From: Ascaphus truei
Taxonomy: Eukaryota > Chordata > Amphibia > Anura > Ascaphidae
Assembly: GCA_036426205.1 (NCBI GenBank)
Contig: CM071574.1
Location: 14,792,130-14,856,129 of the forward strand
Length of the DNA stretch: 64,000 nt
Direction: 5' to 3'
This document shows positions 44,720-55,667 of the stretch, piece after piece. Position 1 is the first letter of the stretch; every line of letters starts with the position of its first letter. A program made the translations under genes and the position numbers. Below the pieces are notes generated by a model. The model did no database searches and was not told where the DNA came from. It was given only the letters and a program-made list of their open reading frames with translations.

Positions 44720-45435
44720 CCAGAATAGATGTTATCCCATGATCTCGATCACTCTATAACCTCCTGCTCTCCGGCCTTCCTGTCTCTCACCTGTCTCCCC
44801 TACAATCTATCCTAAATGTTGCTGCCAGAATCGCTCTACTCTTTCCTAAATCTGTCTCTGCGTCTCCCCTGCTGAAATCACTCTCCTGGCTTCCTATCAA
44901 ATCCCACATCTCACACACTCCTCCTCACTTTTAAAGCTTTAGACTCTTCTGCGCCTACTTACATCTCACACTAATTTCTCGCTATGCACCATACCGACTC
45001 TTGCGTTCTGCTCAAGGATGTCTTCTCTCTACCCCTTTTGTATCTAATGCCCTCTCCCGCCTTAAACCTTTCTCACTGACTGCACCACACATCTGGAATG
45101 CCCTTCTCCTCATTATCCGACTAGCATCCTCTCTATCCACTTTTAAGACCCACCTTAAAACATACCTGCTTAATGAAGCATATGAGTAGCTCCATGGCTG
45201 ATACTTTACACCTCATACATAAACCTTGGCCCTTTGCAGACACACTTACCAGAACGCAGTCCTCCTGTCTCTGTACGTTCTTCTTACCTACCAATTAGAT
45301 TGTAAGCTCTTCGGACCAGGGACTCCTTTTCCCAAATGTTACTTTTGTCTGAAGCACTCCTTCCCACTATGTTATTTGTACTATTTGTTATTTGTGTATT
45401 ACTGCTGTTAAGCGCTATGTACATACATGATATTC
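44720..45435 (+). mobile_element. LINE (L2/CR1-like) 3' end, inactivated
   Basis: Fragments of the ORF2 end are readable: LQSILNAAARIALLF (about 44800), LLKSLSWLPIKSH (44870), and in another frame LKPFSLTAPHIWNALL then SLSTFKTHLKTYLLNEAYE (45064-45186, closed by tag). The 3' tail has agattgtaagctcttcggac and gcgctatgtacatacatg. Frame changes show it is dead. Confidence 0.82.
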
Positions 45436-46089
45436 TATATTTAATTTAGCCTCAGACCTGGTGGTGGTGATTTGTGCGTCACCTTTCTCTGGGATGCACA
45501 GGGTGTATTTCAAGAATGTTACGGTTTGCTATGAGGCTGACAGCCCAGGATCTGGCTATCATCCACAGCCTTCTAAACTGTACGTATTTCATTTTTAGCG
45601 GGCCATCAGTGATGGCCCCCCAATTAAGCCCTCTTTGTGCTGATTTACAAACACAGGAAGTGTCTTGACCTTGACAGGGTCTTTATATATTATATATATA
45701 AATATAATTCTTGTATTTTTAACACTGTTTCTAACTAATATTAACCCCTGAAGTACCAGATTGATTAAAATACTTCATACCCCCTGCCATTTTTATTACG
45801 TCATATGTTTCATCTGTTTATCTACAGTATGTAGATTTATGGTTATTTGTTAGGATTTTTACCCTTTCAACTTTGTACTCTATTTCCTGAAATGTGTATT
45901 AATTACTGACAAACAGAGGGACTGACAGATTCATTTTTTTCAAATGACCGCTTGCCACTACTGAGTTTCTTGTTGAGGGATTAAAGTGGATGATGTTTTT
46001 TTTATTGTAACGTTGTCCTACCTCCCTAAAAATGACTTGTTTGTAGAATATTTCATTTTTAATTATGTTTTTGAAACCTTTTGGTTGTC
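45436..46089. other. Intron 1 segment, nothing recognised
   Basis: AT-rich with a tatata run (45687-45705). No supported feature. Confidence 0.45.
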
Positions 46090-46614
46090 ACTAGTTTTGT
46101 GCCGGGACCTACTTTAAAAAAAACAAAACAAAAAAAAAACGTGTAACTGATACCCAGGCAAAATCTATTGTTCTACCCGGCCGGTTACCCGGATGGCATC
46201 TGCCGGGTGGAAGAAGACCGCGGCGACATTTAGGAACAGCAGAGGTCCGGTCGCGGTGGCAGCAACAGAAGTCTTTATTCATCCGACGGGAGCAGCAGGA
46301 ATCCATTACACAGCAAATGCCAGTGTGAGCCGGGGAACCATGTGGACCTGCTGTCCAATAGGAACGCTCCTGATCCAGGCACATGGTTCCATGGCGCCAG
46401 GTGACACAGACTTCTGTTGCTGCCACCGCCACAGGACTGTTCCCGGATGTCACTGCGGTCTTCCTCACCTTCCGTCGCCGGCTGCAGGTAAGTGATTATG
46501 TATTTTCAGCTACTCGGACATTACTCGGCGCTGGGCTCACTTCTCAGTTGCCGGCTCCGGGTAGCTGAAAAAGCGCCAGGTACCGGGTAATTTCCGGGTA
46601 CTCAACACATCACG
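46090..46614. repeat. CpG-rich palindromic element
   Basis: Perfect 19-bp arms ggtggcagcaacagaagtc (46255-46273) and its inverse (46409-46427). These lie inside longer diverged arms (gaagaccgcggcgacat... / ...tgcggtcttc). The outer ggttgtcac phrases at 46084 and 46614 could be a target duplication. It is unlike the H and hAT families by end sequence. No function is inferred from the overlapping frames. Confidence 0.6.
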
Positions 46615-46833
46615 GGTTGTCACATAGGTTAAAATAGAATTTATTGCTGCCAAACCCAATGTGGCAACCTGCTTGTATTGTATTCTGTTTTTCTTGAGAT
46701 TTGAGGGATTTTGTCAATTTATAAGCAGAACCCCTTTGTCTGTGTTTCTCCTATTAGTTGAGGAAGATCATCGTAAGGTGTGGGAGAGTGATTTGCAGCA
46801 TATTTTCTGTCTGGGTGATTTTATGGATTAGGG

Positions 46834-47107
46834 CAGGGGTGTGCAAACTGCTCTCTTCTCTTCCTCCCCCACCCCCAACCCTGCTTGGGGCCCCTTCCCC
46901 CAATATATTTTCTCTGGTGTCATCTGATGTCGCGTTGCCATTTGACGACGTGTTGCCAGAAGCTGCCGGTGACAAGGTAAGGGGTATACACAGGCATTGA
47001 TTTTAATTTAAATATTTAAATGTTTTGGGGAAGCACGCAGGGCCTCTAAGTGCCGGGCCCCCACCCCTGGAAATCTGGGGGGCTGTTCCCCAGTTTGCGC
47101 ACCCCTG
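46834..47107. mobile_element. hAT-type MITE, CAGGGGTGCGC family
   Basis: CAGGGGTGTGCAAAC and GTTTGCGCACCCCTG ends. Flanks gattaggg and aattaggt agree at 6 of 8. Confidence 0.85.
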
Positions 47108-47289
47108 AATTAGGTCATTTATGTTCTGTAAGTTCACCGTCTGACTGGGTCCCCCCCACGTCCTTCATTTTCGCCCCCCCCCCCCACATACCTTTAATTA
47201 AAAGATGTTTATATTAAGTAGTTTTGAAATATTTATGTAATTATGTGTCATTTGCTTCGTGTCAGTTTTTTGGTGCATTTAGAGAATAA

Positions 47290-47513
47290 GGCTGCGTCCG
47301 GCGCTTGGCAAGGTGACACTGCATGTGTCTGTCCCCGCTCACGCGTGGGCTCGGCGCTTAAGTAAACAAATTATTTAAACTTTCTAGCGCGTTCAGCTTC
47401 CCCTGCAGCGTGCCCTCCCCCTGCGAGCGCTTGCGAAAATTTTAAGGACACCTGGCGCTCATGCTTGGAGAGCTCCAAGCATGAGCGCGCTCAGCACCAG
47501 CGGGGACAAAGCC
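47290..47513. mobile_element. PIF/Harbinger-type MITE (H11)
   Basis: GGCTGCGTCCGGCGC start and CAGCGGGGACAAAGCC end. TAA is on the left and TTA (47514-47516) on the right, shared with H10. Internal cttggagagctccaag palindrome at 47464-47479. Confidence 0.75.
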
Positions 47514-47516
47514 TTA

Positions 47517-47909
47517 GGCTACGTCCATAGAGGGGAGGAGCAGTGCTGAACAGCGCTGACGCTGAGGCTCGCCTGCTGAAGCTGTGCAATTTTCATGCAC
47601 ATGCAGGCGAGCCAGTGGGCGCGATCGGGAGGTGGGGAGAGGCGGGGCTGTGACGTCGCTGGGCCAATCACCCGCGACGCACTGACGTCAACGTCACGGC
47701 GCCGTGACGTTGACGCTGCTTCGCGCTGAGTTGACGCTGCTTCGCGCTGATTGGATGTTTTCAGCCGACAGCGCGCTGAAAACCAGCTTGGCTGTCGACT
47801 GAAATATCCAACTCCTCAGCACGCCTGCGGACGCTCGCGTGAGCCCCCTCTAAAGACATTCTCATTGAGAATGCCGGGGCTCAGCGCGGCTTGTCCTATG
47901 GACGTGGCC
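47517..47909. mobile_element. PIF/Harbinger-type MITE (H10)
   Basis: GGCTACGTCCATAGAG and CCTATGGACGTGGCC ends, TTA on both sides. Closely resembles H9 at 28738, with an extra internal tandem duplication of gttgacgctgcttcgcgctg near 47707-47747. Confidence 0.87.
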
Positions 47910-47912
47910 TTA

Positions 47913-48419
47913 GAGTTCTGTGTCACGTTAAAAAGCTGTAAACGTAAGAAATAGCAGGGCTAGGACCTTTTTATACTTTCCTTGTGAACTGTCATTTGTA
48001 TTAAATGATTTACATTGTATTTTTAAATCACCATTATTTTATTAGCATTGAGCCAACTTATTCCCTTTCTCTGGAATTCCCATCAGACTCTACCCCAGCT
48101 TTCAGACTTATTTGTTTAAAACTCGCTGGAAACTAACCTTTTCAAGGGGGCCTATCTAGCATACCTCTAACTCCGCCTACTAATTATGATGTGGTTTAGT
48201 GAAGAGGAAAGCTGGAGAATTGTAAAATAAATATAAAAAGTTCACCATATACTGTACTGTAATCCATAGTTACTGTTTTAAGTCCTAAAATGTACAACTG
48301 AGGAAGAATTAGAGGTGCCATTATCAGATTATATGCATTTCATCGTAATGGTTGCTATAAGTATTTTATGTGAATGCTGATCTTTTGGTTTTAACAAAGT
48401 GAAATCATCGTTCTGACAA
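47913..48419. other. End of intron 1, possible LINE scrap
   Basis: 48055-48170 contains a 'tggaattcccatcagactc...ctcgctggaaactaacc' stretch resembling the WN-LP...LK-L ending of LINE ORF2 frames, but it is too short and broken to classify. Confidence 0.3.
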
Positions 48420-48455
48420 TGTTTTTTTATTTATTTATTTTTTTATTACATTTAG

Positions 48456-48663
48456 GAGCCATACTTGGTAGATCAGAAACACGGGAATGTATCTACTACA
48501 ATGCAAACTGGGAGAAAGAAAAGGAAAATCGCAGTGGAATTGAACCCTGCTTCGGTGATAAAGATAAGAGACGACACTGCTTTGCTACATGGAAGAACAT
48601 TTCCGGGACTATTGAAATTGTTAAGCAGGGTTGCTGGTTGGATGATATCAACTGTTATGACAG
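48456..48663 (+). CDS. ACVR2A: Activin receptor type-2A, coding exon 2 (ligand-binding domain, first part)
   Basis: 208 bases encoding the rest of Gly19 through the first two bases of Arg88. The acceptor follows a long T-rich tract, and the donor is ag-gttaga. It begins the mature receptor ([19 protein letters not shown]) and includes [15 protein letters not shown] and [12 protein letters not shown], unmistakably ACVR2A. Cysteines at residues 30, 50, 60, 78 and 85 are five of the ten that form the three-finger toxin-like fold of TGF-beta family receptors. N-glycosylation sequons N43-R-S and N66-I-S are present, at the positions known for the mammalian protein. Trp64 and Phe61 fall where the hydrophobic activin-binding surface is formed. 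The frame is intact. Phase 1 in, phase 2 out. Confidence 0.97.
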
Positions 48664-50004
48664 GTTAGAATTACATTTAATAATTTATGTGGGGTTAATC
48701 AAACAACCATAAAGAGTCATTCAAATGTTGGAATTCTAAACCTATATGGCCCCAATTTGCAGTTCTGCTGCTGAGTTCATAGGTGGAATACAAATGCAGT
48801 CATTCTCTGTTGTGAGACAAACACAATACCATATGCAATGAATCACTAAAAAACTGCTTTGACTTTAGCATTGCCCTCTGCAGAAATTGAAAGCCCATTT
48901 TATGCATTCTTGTAAGTTGTACTGTTTGCACAGTACTTCACCCAGTATGGATTGAGTAAGGGGATATTAGAATGTACATGTTTATTGTTTATTTTAAACA
49001 AGTGTCCTAGTATTTCTTTGAATTCATACTATACCTTCCACAGAAGTTGGTCAGCAGTAAACTTGATAATGAACTGAAGCATGCTGAGAATGGTACAAAA
49101 CTATGCAACATATCATGTTCTGCATACTTTGGAAACGTATGCGAATAACTCACAACCAGTCGCAAACATACAACATTCAGGATCATACTGCTGCCCATCA
49201 AGGAATGTGGTATTTATTTATTCCGAGAAGCTCAGCACTAGAGCATGTGTAGGAGCCTAGAGAGGACGCCCATCCCAACCCTACAGCCAGGGATACATAC
49301 AGGAATGGAAACATCCTGGTCGCGCTTGTACTCAGCATGCCTGTGCCACAGCCTCCAACGGGAGGGGAGGGCTGTATTTCCATCTTCCCCTAACAAAACG
49401 CTGTTTACTAAAAATTCTGGCCTGCTCCTAAGTATTTTATATTTTTGTCCACCCCTTCGGTACATCTGTTTCAATGCACCAAATGTGTCCACGGATGCTA
49501 CAGTGGTGAAATCGTCCAAACACACCCTCTGCACTCTGGGGGGACCTCACTTCACAGCCGGATCATTCCATACATTATTTAGAAAATTCAGATAGTCAAA
49601 TGTTTCAAATAACCCAAAAATGGAAAACATTTGAACTCAACAATAATAATGTTCTTTCACACACAAAAAATAACTTCATACTGGTCTGGGGTTTCTTGCA
49701 CATGACTAGATTTTACATTTTAACACCCTCCTTGCAGTCCTCTGTCCTACATGCACTTCACATTTCTCCCTATCCCTTTCATGCATTTATTTCCCACTCT
49801 GTTTATTTTCTATTCCTTTGCGCCTCTGCCATTGTTTCTGATGCTACCTCCTTTGTCTTGCGTTTATCTTGGATTTTACATCTGTGTTAAACTCCATGGA
49901 ATCGCTGTTTACCTGAGGAGAGTAGAAGTAGAAAAAGCGTGTCCTAAAATATCAATTGATAGTCCAAATAAAAAAATATATTCTCCAATGCTGAAGTACT
50001 CTAT

Positions 50005-50399
50005 GGCCGTTTTATAGTGGCGAGCGCGTGCAGAATTTTAGTTGGCTGACGTCAGTCAGCCTTTCTATAGAAGTGCTGCGCGCGCGCAGGGAGAGGGGAG
50101 CCGACAGACAACGGCGAAGATGAAGAAATTAATCTTTTCGCGCTGCTGCCTGCGCTCAAATGTGTATGGGTGAGTGTGAGTGTGTAAATAATTGCACAAA
50201 TAAAAATAAAAAAATTATTAAACTTTTTTTTTTTATTTAAAAAAAATCTTACTTAAGATTTAATTTCACTCACAAAACATATACACACATATACACTTAC
50301 CTGCAGCTCCCGGCTCTATATACACGGAAAGCATGCGGCACGTGCACGCGCGTTCACATAGGAACGCACGGCCGCATGCTGTACTGTATAGGACGGGCC
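50005..50399. mobile_element. PIF/Harbinger-type MITE (H15)
   Basis: GGCCGTTTTATAGTGGCG start and CTGTATAGGACGGGCC end. TTA on the right, TAT on the left. Contains gctgacgtcagtcagc, a CRE-like palindrome, and AT-rich runs in the middle (50200-50260) that are unusual for the family. Confidence 0.7.
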
Positions 50400-50515
50400 T
50401 TATTTTGCATGATTGCAGCTGAACTGACGTGTACTTGTATTTAATTTGATACTTTCATAATTGCTATCTTTATTTTAAAGAACCAATAAAACAATCACAT
50501 TGGTGGTCATTACAG

Positions 50516-50696
50516 CAGGAGTGGCCAACTCTAGTCTTCAAGGGCCAACAACAGCCCAGGTTTTCAGGATATCCCTGCTTCAGCACAGAGGACTCAATCA
50601 ATGGCTCAGTCACTGCTTGAGCTACCTGTGCTAAAGCAGATATCCTGAAAACCTGGGCTGTTGTTGGCCCTTGAGGACTGGAGTTGGCCACTCCTG
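50516..50696. mobile_element. Palindromic hAT-type MITE (copy 2)
   Basis: CAGGAGTGGCCAACTC and GAGTTGGCCACTCCTG are perfect inverted ends. Flanks cattacag (50508-50515) and cattgcag (50697-50704) match at 7 of 8. Almost the whole element folds back on itself. Confidence 0.9.
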
Positions 50697-51153
50697 CATT
50701 GCAGTATTTGTCAACTAATGGAACAGCTTAGAAAAAAGTAGTTATAGAGAATTCAACTGCCAAAAATAACAAAAATAGAAAATGCACGGAAAAATATGAG
50801 CGAATATCTATATCTCCGCCTTCCAAATTGTCCCTTAATGTTTTGATTATGGTAAATATAGCAGATGTACTTAACTATCTCCTTTATTCGCCCCATCACA
50901 CCCACTTGGCGCTCGGGATGTCAGAAATGTGTGTATTGGTAAATTATATTAATGAAAAATGCATCTTCATATTATGCTCTCCATTCTATTTACATTGTAA
51001 GTAGGTAGTACTCTCCTTTTCTAAATGTATTTATTACCATTCTGGTTTACATGCCTAAGAGGATCACCTACACCTGCTACTTCATATTGATGCACAAAAC
51101 GTGTCTGGCGAAACCTTTTGTTCATAATCGTTTGCATTTTTATTTTTTTTCAG

Positions 51154-51263
51154 GAATGAGTGCATAGAAAAGAAGGAGAGTCCGGATGTGTTTTTCTGTT
51201 GCTGTGAAGGCAACACTTGCAATGAAAGGTTTATCCATGTGCCAGAGATGGAGGTCACACAGC
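51154..51263 (+). CDS. ACVR2A: Activin receptor type-2A, coding exon 3 (ligand-binding domain, second part)
   Basis: 110 bases completing Arg88 and running to the first base of codon 125. Encodes [19 protein letters not shown], then N-T-C-N-E-R-F and PEMEVTQ. It supplies cysteines 91, 103, 104, 105 and 110, which bring the domain to ten and match the known pairing pattern 30-60, 50-78, 85-104, 91-103, 105-110. Phe101/Phe102 before the CCC triplet occupies the position of a known activin-contact aromatic. The donor is cagc-gtaagt, close to consensus. Phase 2 in, phase 1 out. If the intron were retained the frame would stop after Arg-Lys (gtaagtaa). Confidence 0.97.
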
Positions 51264-51504
51264 GTAAGTAATTTAAAACCAGTAAAGTTTTTTGTTTCAC
51301 TCCCAAATGCTAATATTGCATAACACTGTCAAATATGCAGAATCAGTGGCGCTCTGGTACGGGTTCTTTTTCATTTATTTATTTTTGGCTCCCTTGCTGC
51401 AAGACTGTTTCCTGTTTGAAAACATTTTTTTAACCAAATATTTGGATTTTTATTTTACTGTAAAAATACCATTGGCATCATATTAATATTTATTTATTTT
51501 GCAG

Positions 51505-51584
51505 ATAATTTGTATTGCTGTTTCATTTGTACCATATGTATTCCTGGAATGATCTACTGCACATTGCTGTGGAATATCGGTTAA
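51505..51584 (+). other. Candidate alternative terminal exon after exon 3
   Basis: An acceptor-like tttatttattttgcag ends at 51504, 241 bases after exon 3. Joined to exon 3 in phase 1 it reads H-N-L-Y-C-C-F-I-C-T-I-C-I and on through a hydrophobic, Cys-rich stretch to a stop at 51582-51584. The junction codon and 25 further codons make up the tail. No good donor follows, so it would be a last exon. An aataaa is at about 52657, far downstream. The product would keep the ligand-binding domain but lack the normal transmembrane and kinase parts. It may be only a decoy acceptor. Confidence 0.2.
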
Positions 51585-52901
51585 AATTGTGTCACCTCTT
51601 GCAGCAAAGAGCTGTTTCATTACACACTAATTGTATATTTGTCTCCTAAGCGATGAAGGCAGTGAGATTTGTAACAATAATGGTCAAATTCCTGTATTTT
51701 GAATCCAACTAAGATGGTCGTGGTGACAAATTGCCTTTATTTCCTTTTAATGTTCACACCGTTCATTGCGAACCCTGTATGTTTACTACAATTACACCTG
51801 TTCTAAATGGCGGCCATTGTTATTTTTAAAAAGTGTGTAATACTTGATCATTGCCGTTTTGGAATAATTTATCTTGCTTGTATGGCCTGACATATTCTGC
51901 AACGCAGTACAATGTGGCAGGGAAGACAATAACATTCTGTGCAGGTATATGTATGTTGAGACAATAGAAAGGTAAGGCATTCGCCCCCTAAGAAAACTGA
52001 TGTTGCTGTGAAGTTTTAATGTTTTTTTACATGGAATTGGATATTTATATGATACTGTTAATTTTCATAATCTTGATGTATTCATTCCATTGCCATTCCA
52101 ATGTATGATGCTAGTTGGAAATGTCCTTTTAAGTGGCACTTTGAGAAGCGCTGGAGTACTGAGTAGTCCATTGAAGAAGAGAATCTGCTAACCATGCACT
52201 ACAGCTGGAAATGTTTTGTGAATGTGGCTTCAAATTAAGTTTGCTGTTGGGCATTTCATCACCAGTATTAGTCACACAGGCAGGGTACAGAATAAGTAAA
52301 GCTAATGTTAATAAGATAAGGAAGGCATTTATTTTCCATTGTTCACAATGCTAGTATGCAGAATTGTCCGTAATACAGAGAAGTAGAATTTGCAGGAACG
52401 GTGCTGTCGTCTATATGCCATGTTTTCATTAAAGTTCTTCGTTTTTATGTTTGTTCTATGTGCATAAAAATGATCCCAGCACATACATATGTAAATCCTG
52501 TTTACCAAACAACTGCCTTCCAAATATAAACAGCAAAAGTAAATGTGACGTTAGTGATTAAGCTAATTAAACAAAGAACAGAGAATTTGCTATCTGCATT
52601 TATCCTAGCTAAAGAGAGAAGGGGGGAAATGTTGGCAAAAGTGTTTTATCATTAGAATAAAAAAACAATGATTTTAGCCAACAAATTGTTAGACAGACAT
52701 ACTTGCTTACAACCATTGAATGTTAATAAGATTGCAAAACCCTTCCAATGCACTGTATGCAAGTGTTGCCAAAATATGGTGTTGCAAAGTTTCACATTAT
52801 TACAAATTAAAAACAACAAAAGTAATAGTTATTGATTACATAACAAAGGAAATTATGCATTTAAATTAGCTTTTTCCTTTTTTGGGTTTCCGCAAGGTTA
52901 A

Positions 52902-53116
52902 GGCATAGTGCAGGCGGCGGCACGCACGGCATGAACAAATGCACGGAAGTGCACCAGTCCGGCCTTGCAGCGCGTGATGGCGCAGCAGGATTTTGAGCAG
53001 ACTTTTTTTTTTCCACGCGACAGCCAAACCAGCCCTGTGACGCCACACAAGTGATCTGTGTCCACAGATTGCTCAGGCAACAGGCGCGCACCTGCTTGCG
53101 CAGTATGGCCACAGCC
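52902..53116. mobile_element. PIF/Harbinger-type MITE (H16)
   Basis: GGCATAGTGCAGGCGG start and CAGTATGGCCACAGCC end, TAA on both sides (52899-52901, 53117-53119). The small frames on the minus strand across it are composition artefacts. Confidence 0.75.
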
Positions 53117-54702
53117 TAAAGTCCCGCGTTGGCTTTTACAATTTGTTCTTGTTTTTTTGGTGATAAGCATTTTGACCTTCAACTTCTGTAAAGATTTGCT
53201 GCCACTTAGAAGTAATTTATTAGATATCCAAACCTTGTCTGGTTTTGTCAGATGAAATATTTCTTCTTGCTACTGTGATCACCCCAAACCAGCATGCCCA
53301 CATGCCCACATGCCCAAATACAGTTTTGCACAAACTGTTTGATAACAACCCTGTTCAGAAACATGAATACTTTTAGTGCCAGTGTAGGTTATTTTCCTCT
53401 TTAACATTTTTAAATTGAGTTTTCAGCCTTCTTTTTTTCTACAATGTGATTTTTGTATTTTTCATACTCCCTTTAAAAAGCATTCCTACAGCTTGTTCAA
53501 TTACATTTTGTTACATTTGTCTTTGATACTGTATAATGTGGTATCTATTTTTATCTGCTCACTGATTATTTTTATTTTTTAACGGTCTTTATTTTATTCC
53601 TCAATTTTGGGCCCAACCCCTAAAATGAATATGGCTGCACAGCCCCTCTCTCTAGGGGACCTTAGTAAATCTCAGAACGCTATCTGAGAAGATTAAGCCA
53701 GGAACTATTTTTTCTGATGATGCCCTTCTGCCGAAGTATTATGAAGCTCCGATATGGTGTAGCATTGCCATGGAAGTTTAATACCTCTTATCAGCACTTG
53801 GTGAATCTTAGTTTGTACTTTGCATGGAAAACGGCTCTGTGCTACCTGGTGGAGTGGAGAATGTGATGATTCACAACAGGAGTTGCCATGTGAACACTTC
53901 TGCAGACTTTTGGCCTCTCTTAAATATAAAATTAAAATATTGAAAATTAGGTTGATAATCAGTCTTAGCTAATTACATGGAGCTCACTTTCAAAAAAGGT
54001 CATATTGGGGGGAACGGTGCCTTTATTATTTAGCACAGCAGGTTTTATCTTGTCATTTGCCCACACCTTTTTTTATGACCTTCACATTTTTTTGTAATTT
54101 CTCTTACTCACCATACTATTTATCATACTTTGTTTTCTTTTCTATTTCTTGTTTCTGGTTGTAACATTGACTATAGTGGCTCACACAGAGGCAACATTTT
54201 GCTACATTTTCACCACAGTCTTCCGTAACCTTTATATTGACACTCGACTCTTTTTCTTTTCCCCATGCTGTTTTCTCTCTTCCTCCTACCCCTAAAACAT
54301 TTATTCGCCAATCAAATGTATAGAACGACTGTATAACATCACTGGTTTATGGCTAAACCCTTACATTGCCCATAGGAGGTTCCCTGTCGGTAATGTGGTC
54401 TGGCACGCCAGGGGTGTCTTATGACATACATGGTACATCATGCTATTAATGCTCCTTTTCTAGGGAGAGATGCAGCAGTGAATGCGATTTATAACTAAAG
54501 TGTAGTCCCTTCCATTTCCGTTCACGGCACTTGGGGCTGGTCTTGACCACATGACCCCTACCTCTCCCCTGGTCTAATTGTGTCAAAAGGCTTAAAGGTG
54601 CATTTTGTTCTATATTTAGTAACCCTGATGACAGACACAAGCGTGTCTGAAACATCGATGATGATTTCAATAATCTAGCATGTAGAGAAATCCAGTTATA
54701 CA

Positions 54703-55056
54703 AGGGCTGGCTTTGGGACCCCGTGTTCCCTCCTGTCGGCGCCGTAATCCAACTTCCACCCGACCTGCGGGGCGAGCAAGAGATGGGAGCGTGCCCCCTC
54801 CAGCTGTTTGTGTGTGTGTCTGAGAGGGGGCTTACCTTTTCCACAGTGGGCCGCCTCCTGTAGCGCCGCATTGCCATGGCGACCGAAGTCAAATGACGCT
54901 GCAACGTCGTATGGCATGTTGCCATGGCAAAATGATGTCACATGCCACGTGATGTCATGACGCTGCTCGAGGAGGGCCGCTCGTCAAGGTAAGTCCCCAT
55001 AACTTACTGCTGCCAAATATGCCGCCTTGGGCCCCGCAAAGCATAAGGCTGGCCCT
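54703..55056. mobile_element. GC-rich MITE with AGGGCTGGCTTTGGG ends
   Basis: AGGGCTGGCTTTGGG at the left and GCATAAGGCTGGCCCT at the right form an imperfect inverted repeat. The interior has repeated gccatggc and gacgtcat motifs, like the hAT MITEs. The target duplication is not clear. The 159-codon minus-strand frame across it has no domain. Confidence 0.55.
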
Positions 55057-55667
55057 AACAATACTTTTCATAAGTGTGCATTAGCACTTTACAATATTTT
55101 ACTTCCAGCTAAAATTCCCGTTCCAAAAACTTGCATTTGAAAAAAAGAGCAGAACGCATGGTACTGGAATTTTCTCCAATTTTTTTGTCAAACCCAAAAT
55201 GAATACACCAACACAGTTTACATTGTCTGCCTATACTTTTTTCCGCTGTTCTGCTTTCTCTCCTCCCCCCCCATCCCTACTAACCCTCATGTGATTTTGT
55301 TTTACCAACAGTAATTCTTTAATTCTCTTTAAATCAACAAGTCGCCATTTTTGGTCCCCTGACATTTGTTTTTCTGGCAAACATTCTTTTTCAACCTGTG
55401 AGAAGGAAAATGGTTGTGGCGTATTTACTGTATATCTCCCACAACAATTCCATATTGTAAAATAGAGATCACATACCTAGTCAGTGAAGATTCATTGGAG
55501 AGTTGTTTTTTCTCACTTTCCTAATACGAGATTAAGGCAGTATTATATGTAAGTGGAGGTATTTGTGATCAGAATAGAATGGCTGTTGTGAGTATGTTAC
55601 CAATGCGAACAGACGTGTACAGAGAATTTCTATTAATTGCTCATATATTTTTTTTGTCTTTAAACAG

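Larger units (their letters stand above)
19295..48455 (+). other. ACVR2A: ACVR2A intron 1 (about 29.2 kb)
   Basis: Begins with the donor gtaagg and ends with an acceptor preceded by a T-rich tract (48420-48455, ...catttag). Phase 1. It is packed with MITEs, LINE and SINE fragments, and minisatellites, listed separately. One exon-like stretch in the receptor frame lies at 34669-34749. Confidence 0.85.
48664..51153 (+). other. ACVR2A: ACVR2A intron 2 (2490 bp)
   Basis: Donor gttaga, acceptor tttttttcag. It contains a dispersed repeat near 49260-49600 (shared in part with 23930-24005), one Harbinger-type MITE and one palindromic hAT MITE. Nothing else recognised. Confidence 0.9.
51264..55667 (+). 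other. ACVR2A: ACVR2A intron 3 (4404 bp)
   Basis: Donor gtaagt, acceptor ttttttgtctttaaacag. Contains H16 and a GC-rich MITE at 54703. The remainder (51590-52900, 53117-54700, 55060-55660) is AT-rich with no supported gene or repeat boundary. Mammalian ACVR2A has a neuronal isoform with a short insertion in this juxtamembrane region, and I could not identify a corresponding micro-exon here. Confidence 0.9.

Noticed and set aside
45001..45189. Open frame with WNALL...STFKTHLKTYLL
   Set aside because: Not a host gene. It is the C-terminal end of a LINE polymerase frame, annotated as a LINE fragment.
54446..54925. 159-codon minus-strand frame
   Set aside because: Runs across the GC-rich MITE at 54703-55056 and neighbouring unrelated sequence. 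No domain.
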